A stretch of 64,000 nt of DNA. Source: Poa pratensis. Taxonomy: Eukaryota; Streptophyta; Magnoliopsida; Poales; Poaceae. Below the pieces are notes generated by a model. The model saw only the letters and a list, made by a program, of their open reading frames with translations. It was not told the DNA's origin and ran no database searches. Positions 61,201 to 64,000 of the stretch are shown in pieces. Every line of letters starts with the position of its first letter. The stretch's first letter is position 1. Location of the stretch: positions 38,672,588 through 38,736,587 of the forward strand of contig CAMZMU010000107.1 in the NCBI GenBank assembly GCA_947311845.1, read 5' to 3'. The position numbers and the translations under genes were made by a program.

Positions 61201-62750
61201 GACAAATGTTGTTTGTCAGAAAGGGTAGATTTCTCGAGAAAGATGTTCTTGCGAAAGAAGTGAGGGGAGGACAGTGCAGCTCGATGAGATTAGAGAATCA
61301 TCGCTATTATGTCAAGAGTAGAGCAGCACTAGAATTGTTCTAGAGTTTCCTAATTTGACTAAATGGAAGACACTACATGTGTTGTAGTAACTTCTAAAGA
61401 GATTGCAAACTGAACCACGAAGGTCGTAAAACTTTGTACTTAGACCAACATGTGGTTTGAGAATGAAGTGTTGTTTTGACAACAAAGGACCTGCAAATTA
61501 TAAAGGAAGCGAACGATGGGCCCTGACTTCATAAGTTGGCTAGGAGTCATTATATCCGAGATAGTATCCGTGTACGAATGTCAAGTATGTGACTTGGTAA
61601 TCCATTCGGAAAGGTTTAAATCCTCACGATTGCAAACGGAACTATATAGCAACAAGACGTGGATGTTTACATCCATTGAAAGTTTAACTTGTCAAAAGGT
61701 GTTTGTGACAAAGTTCAAGGAGTTGACTATGAAAAGATTTTGATCTTCCGTAGTGATACTTTCGGCTTTACGGATAGTTATAGAAAAGGTTACATATTTT
61801 GATATGGCAGTTGAATAACAAAATAACTTTCCTCTCAAGGAAGGCTGATCAAGGATGTGTACCTGACACAGTCTATGAGTTTTGTTAAATTCAAAAGGTT
61901 TCTATAAAAGTATGCAAACTTCAATGGTTGAAATGAGCATAACGAAGTTGGGAATTTGTACTTTAATGAAGTTATCAAAAGAGTTTGATTCCATCATGTA
62001 TAGTGAATATACTTGTAATGTTACAAGAAATTAAGTGGGAGCGCTAAGACATATTTCTAATACTTTATGTAGATGACATATAGTTGGTTGGAAAATATGT
62101 ATTTTAAATTAACACGGTTAAGATTTCATATTGATGAAATGCTTGGGCAAACAATATTTTGGGCATCAATGTCTATAGAGATGGATTGGAGTGCCTGATA
62201 TGATTGAGCCAAGGTACATAGATGAAGTATTGAAATCAGTCAATATAGAAACGACAAGAAAGGGTTCTTGCCGCATGGAAAATAATTGAGCAATATCAAG
62301 TGTTTTGACACATGATGAGCAAATTGAAATGGAGATTTCTAAAGTCATGTGTTCCATGATATGTAGACAACTAGATAAGTCCTATGCTATAAAGTGTTAT
62401 ACCGGGATAATTCATATGATGATTGAACTATAGTGGGAAAGATCCTTAAGTATTTTTGTGAAAAAGTAAGGATGTGTTTTCCTATTCAGTAATGACAAAC
62501 CATTCGTTGTAATATGTTACACAAATAGTCTTGTCATCTATCCAAAATATATCTCAATTAAATATGTGTTGAAGGGTGGCACAATAGGCTGGATGAAAGT
62601 TCCATGCTAGTTTTGAATGAGTTTCAAAATTAATGTATTGTGATGAGTACTACAATAAAGGCTGAGTATATTGTGTTGACAACAAATAAGAGTATTTATG
62701 TGTCAAGGAGTTTTTGTTGGACTTGGTGGATTTCCAAGAATGCTGACACT
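58300..62750 (+). pseudogene. Degenerate Copia gag-pol
   Basis: No long frame survives. At 62063-62092 the translation LYVDDI-stop-LVG marks the reverse transcriptase catalytic motif, with a stop right after it. Near 62643-62670 the words STTIKAEYIV mark the end of Copia RNase H. Between them, words such as NDKPFVVICYTNS fit the RNase H start. Near 58894 and 58956 a 25-bp phrase (GAGCCTAGCATGTACAGACA...) is repeated. Gag and integrase are not recognisable by eye. Confidence 0.75.
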
Positions 62751-63017
62751 ATGAAGCTACATTTTCAGAATGTTGGTAACATTAGTTTAAGCTGAGGAAT
62801 TAAGGTCTCACCAGTTGACAAAATATATACAAGCCATCTCATTAAAGAATGAGTGATGCGTGTAGACGCTAAGACGTGCAAATACAAACGGACCTGAACT
62901 TGTCAGATCTTATGATGAAGTTTACCACATGCGAAGCATGGTAATAACACTGGAATGCCATAGGTGTTAAGTGCTTACTTATTGACTAGATTATTGACTC
63001 TAGTGCAAGTGGGAGAC

Positions 63018-64000
63018 TGAAGGGAATATGCCCGAGAGGCAATAATAAAGTGGTTATTATCTTATTCCATGTTTATGATAAAGGTTTATATATCATGCTA
63101 GAATTGTATTAATCGAAACGTTAATACATGTGTGACTAATAAACAAGAAAGAGTTCCTAGTAAAGCCTCTCTTTTAGCTAGCTCGTTGATTAACTGATGA
63201 TCAAGGTTTCCTGATCATGAACATTGGATGTTGTTGATAACGGGATCACGTCATTAGAAGAATGATGTGATGAACACACCCAATGATAGTATAGCAATGC
63301 GATCAAGTCATTTAGTTTACATTGTTATATCTTTCACATACGAAGTAACTATAATCCTTAGACCATGAGATCATGTCAATCACTAACACCGGATGAGTGC
63401 TTTGATGACATCAAACGTCACACCGTGAAAGGGTGACTATAAAGGTGGCGTTGGGTACTCTGAAAGTATTGGTTGAGGCTCATGGATCAAGAGTGGGATT
63501 TGTCCATCCAAATGACGGAGAGATATACTCTGGGCCCTCTCGGTGATATCACATCAACATCGCTTGCAAGCACGTGACTAGGTCACAAGGATGTCATATC
63601 ACGGAATGAGTAAAGAGTACTTGTCGGTAACGAGATCGAACTAGGTATGGTCGATACCGGTGATCGGATCTCGGACAAGTAAAATATCGCGGGACAAAAG
63701 GAATTAGGTTACGACGTTTCTGGTTCACGCGATCACAAGATTCATCGTTGGATGTGTAGGAGTCATTACGGATCTCCAGGTCCCGCTGTTGACTATTGAT
63801 CGGAGAGGTGTCTCGATCATGTCTACATTATTCACGAACCGTAGGGTGACACACTTAAAGTTTGGAGACGCTATTGAGAAGATACGGAATATTGGAGAAA
63901 AGTTTGGACATCACCGAAATTGTTTCGGGTAATTTTGAAATAGTTCAAGGGGATAATTGCAAATGGTTGTTAATAGAATTAACAAATAAACCAAAGGGGT
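63018..64000 (+). repeat. 3' LTR of the Copia element, partial
   Basis: First 983 bp; matches 56386 onward with three substitutions and two one-base homopolymer differences that I can find. Confidence 0.93.

Larger units (their letters stand above)
56386..64000 (+). mobile_element. Copia-type LTR retrotransposon, running off the window
   Basis: 5' LTR 56386-58006, PBS at 58008, interior to 63017, polypurine tract GTGCAAGTGGGAGAC at 63003-63017, then the 3' LTR from 63018. The LTR start (TGAAGGGAATATGCCCGAGA) resembles the BARE/WIS/Angela group opening. The coding region is ruined, though RT and RNase H traces in Copia order remain. The two LTRs differ at only about five places over 983 bp. 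Confidence 0.9.

Noticed and set aside
1..64000. CRISPR arrays, bacterial operons, rRNA or tRNA genes
   Set aside because: No regularly spaced repeats of that kind and no cloverleaf gene seen; tRNA-like words are only retrotransposon primer-binding sites.

Overview
This window looks like nuclear DNA of a Triticeae grass (wheat, barley, rye or Aegilops type). It shows long nested LTR retrotransposons, Stowaway and Harbinger MITEs, and three widely spaced intron-containing genes whose proteins resemble grass proteins. I recognised families from memory; no database search was run.

Layout. 1-17610 is a non-autonomous Athila-type Gypsy element (+ strand, PBS matching tRNA-Asp, degenerate gag and protease, no RT or integrase). 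Its 5' LTR is split by a 10.9 kb minus-strand element with unusually long LTRs of about 4.0 kb and a 2.8 kb non-coding interior (LARD type, PBS matching initiator tRNA-Met, target duplication ACCAC). 17613-19651 holds an LTR remnant and a broken PIF/Harbinger transposase. 20886-25007 (minus) is a seven-exon DGD1-type digalactosyldiacylglycerol synthase gene. A poly(A)-bearing retroposon (25259-26442) sits about 250 bp upstream of its ATG. 27549-39304 holds a Harbinger 3' fragment, then the 3' part of a Tat-lineage Gypsy element with an intron-containing antisense ORF. An Athila/Sabrina-like element (28322-36262, target duplication ACAGT) lies inside one of those introns.

39961-46910 (+) is a bZIP-like gene of the At4g06598 type. 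Its 3.8 kb third intron carries a hAT element with an 8-bp target duplication, itself hit by a Stowaway MITE. 47813-49529 is a patchwork of a Gypsy RT/RNase H relic, two Stowaway MITEs and a Harbinger MITE. 50270-53763 (minus) is the chloroplast 2-Cys peroxiredoxin gene (BAS1 type). Its fourth intron contains an old plastid insertion spanning the psbD-psbC junction. A Harbinger element with a hairpin MITE nested in its terminus (53908-55902) begins 145 bp upstream of the BAS1 ATG. 56386-64000 is a Copia element with nearly identical LTRs but a ruined coding region; it runs off the window.

DGD1 and BAS1 both encode chloroplast proteins (galactolipid synthesis and peroxide removal) and share a strand, but nothing shows them to be co-regulated. 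Both carry a single 1-bp deletion in a short homopolymer in the last exon. Many LTR pairs differ by homopolymer indels too, so base-calling error is at least as likely as gene decay.

I see no convincing new biological system. The most interesting items are the nested-insertion records, the plastid insertion, the duplicated LTR/PBS junction in the Athila element, and the two paired frameshifts.
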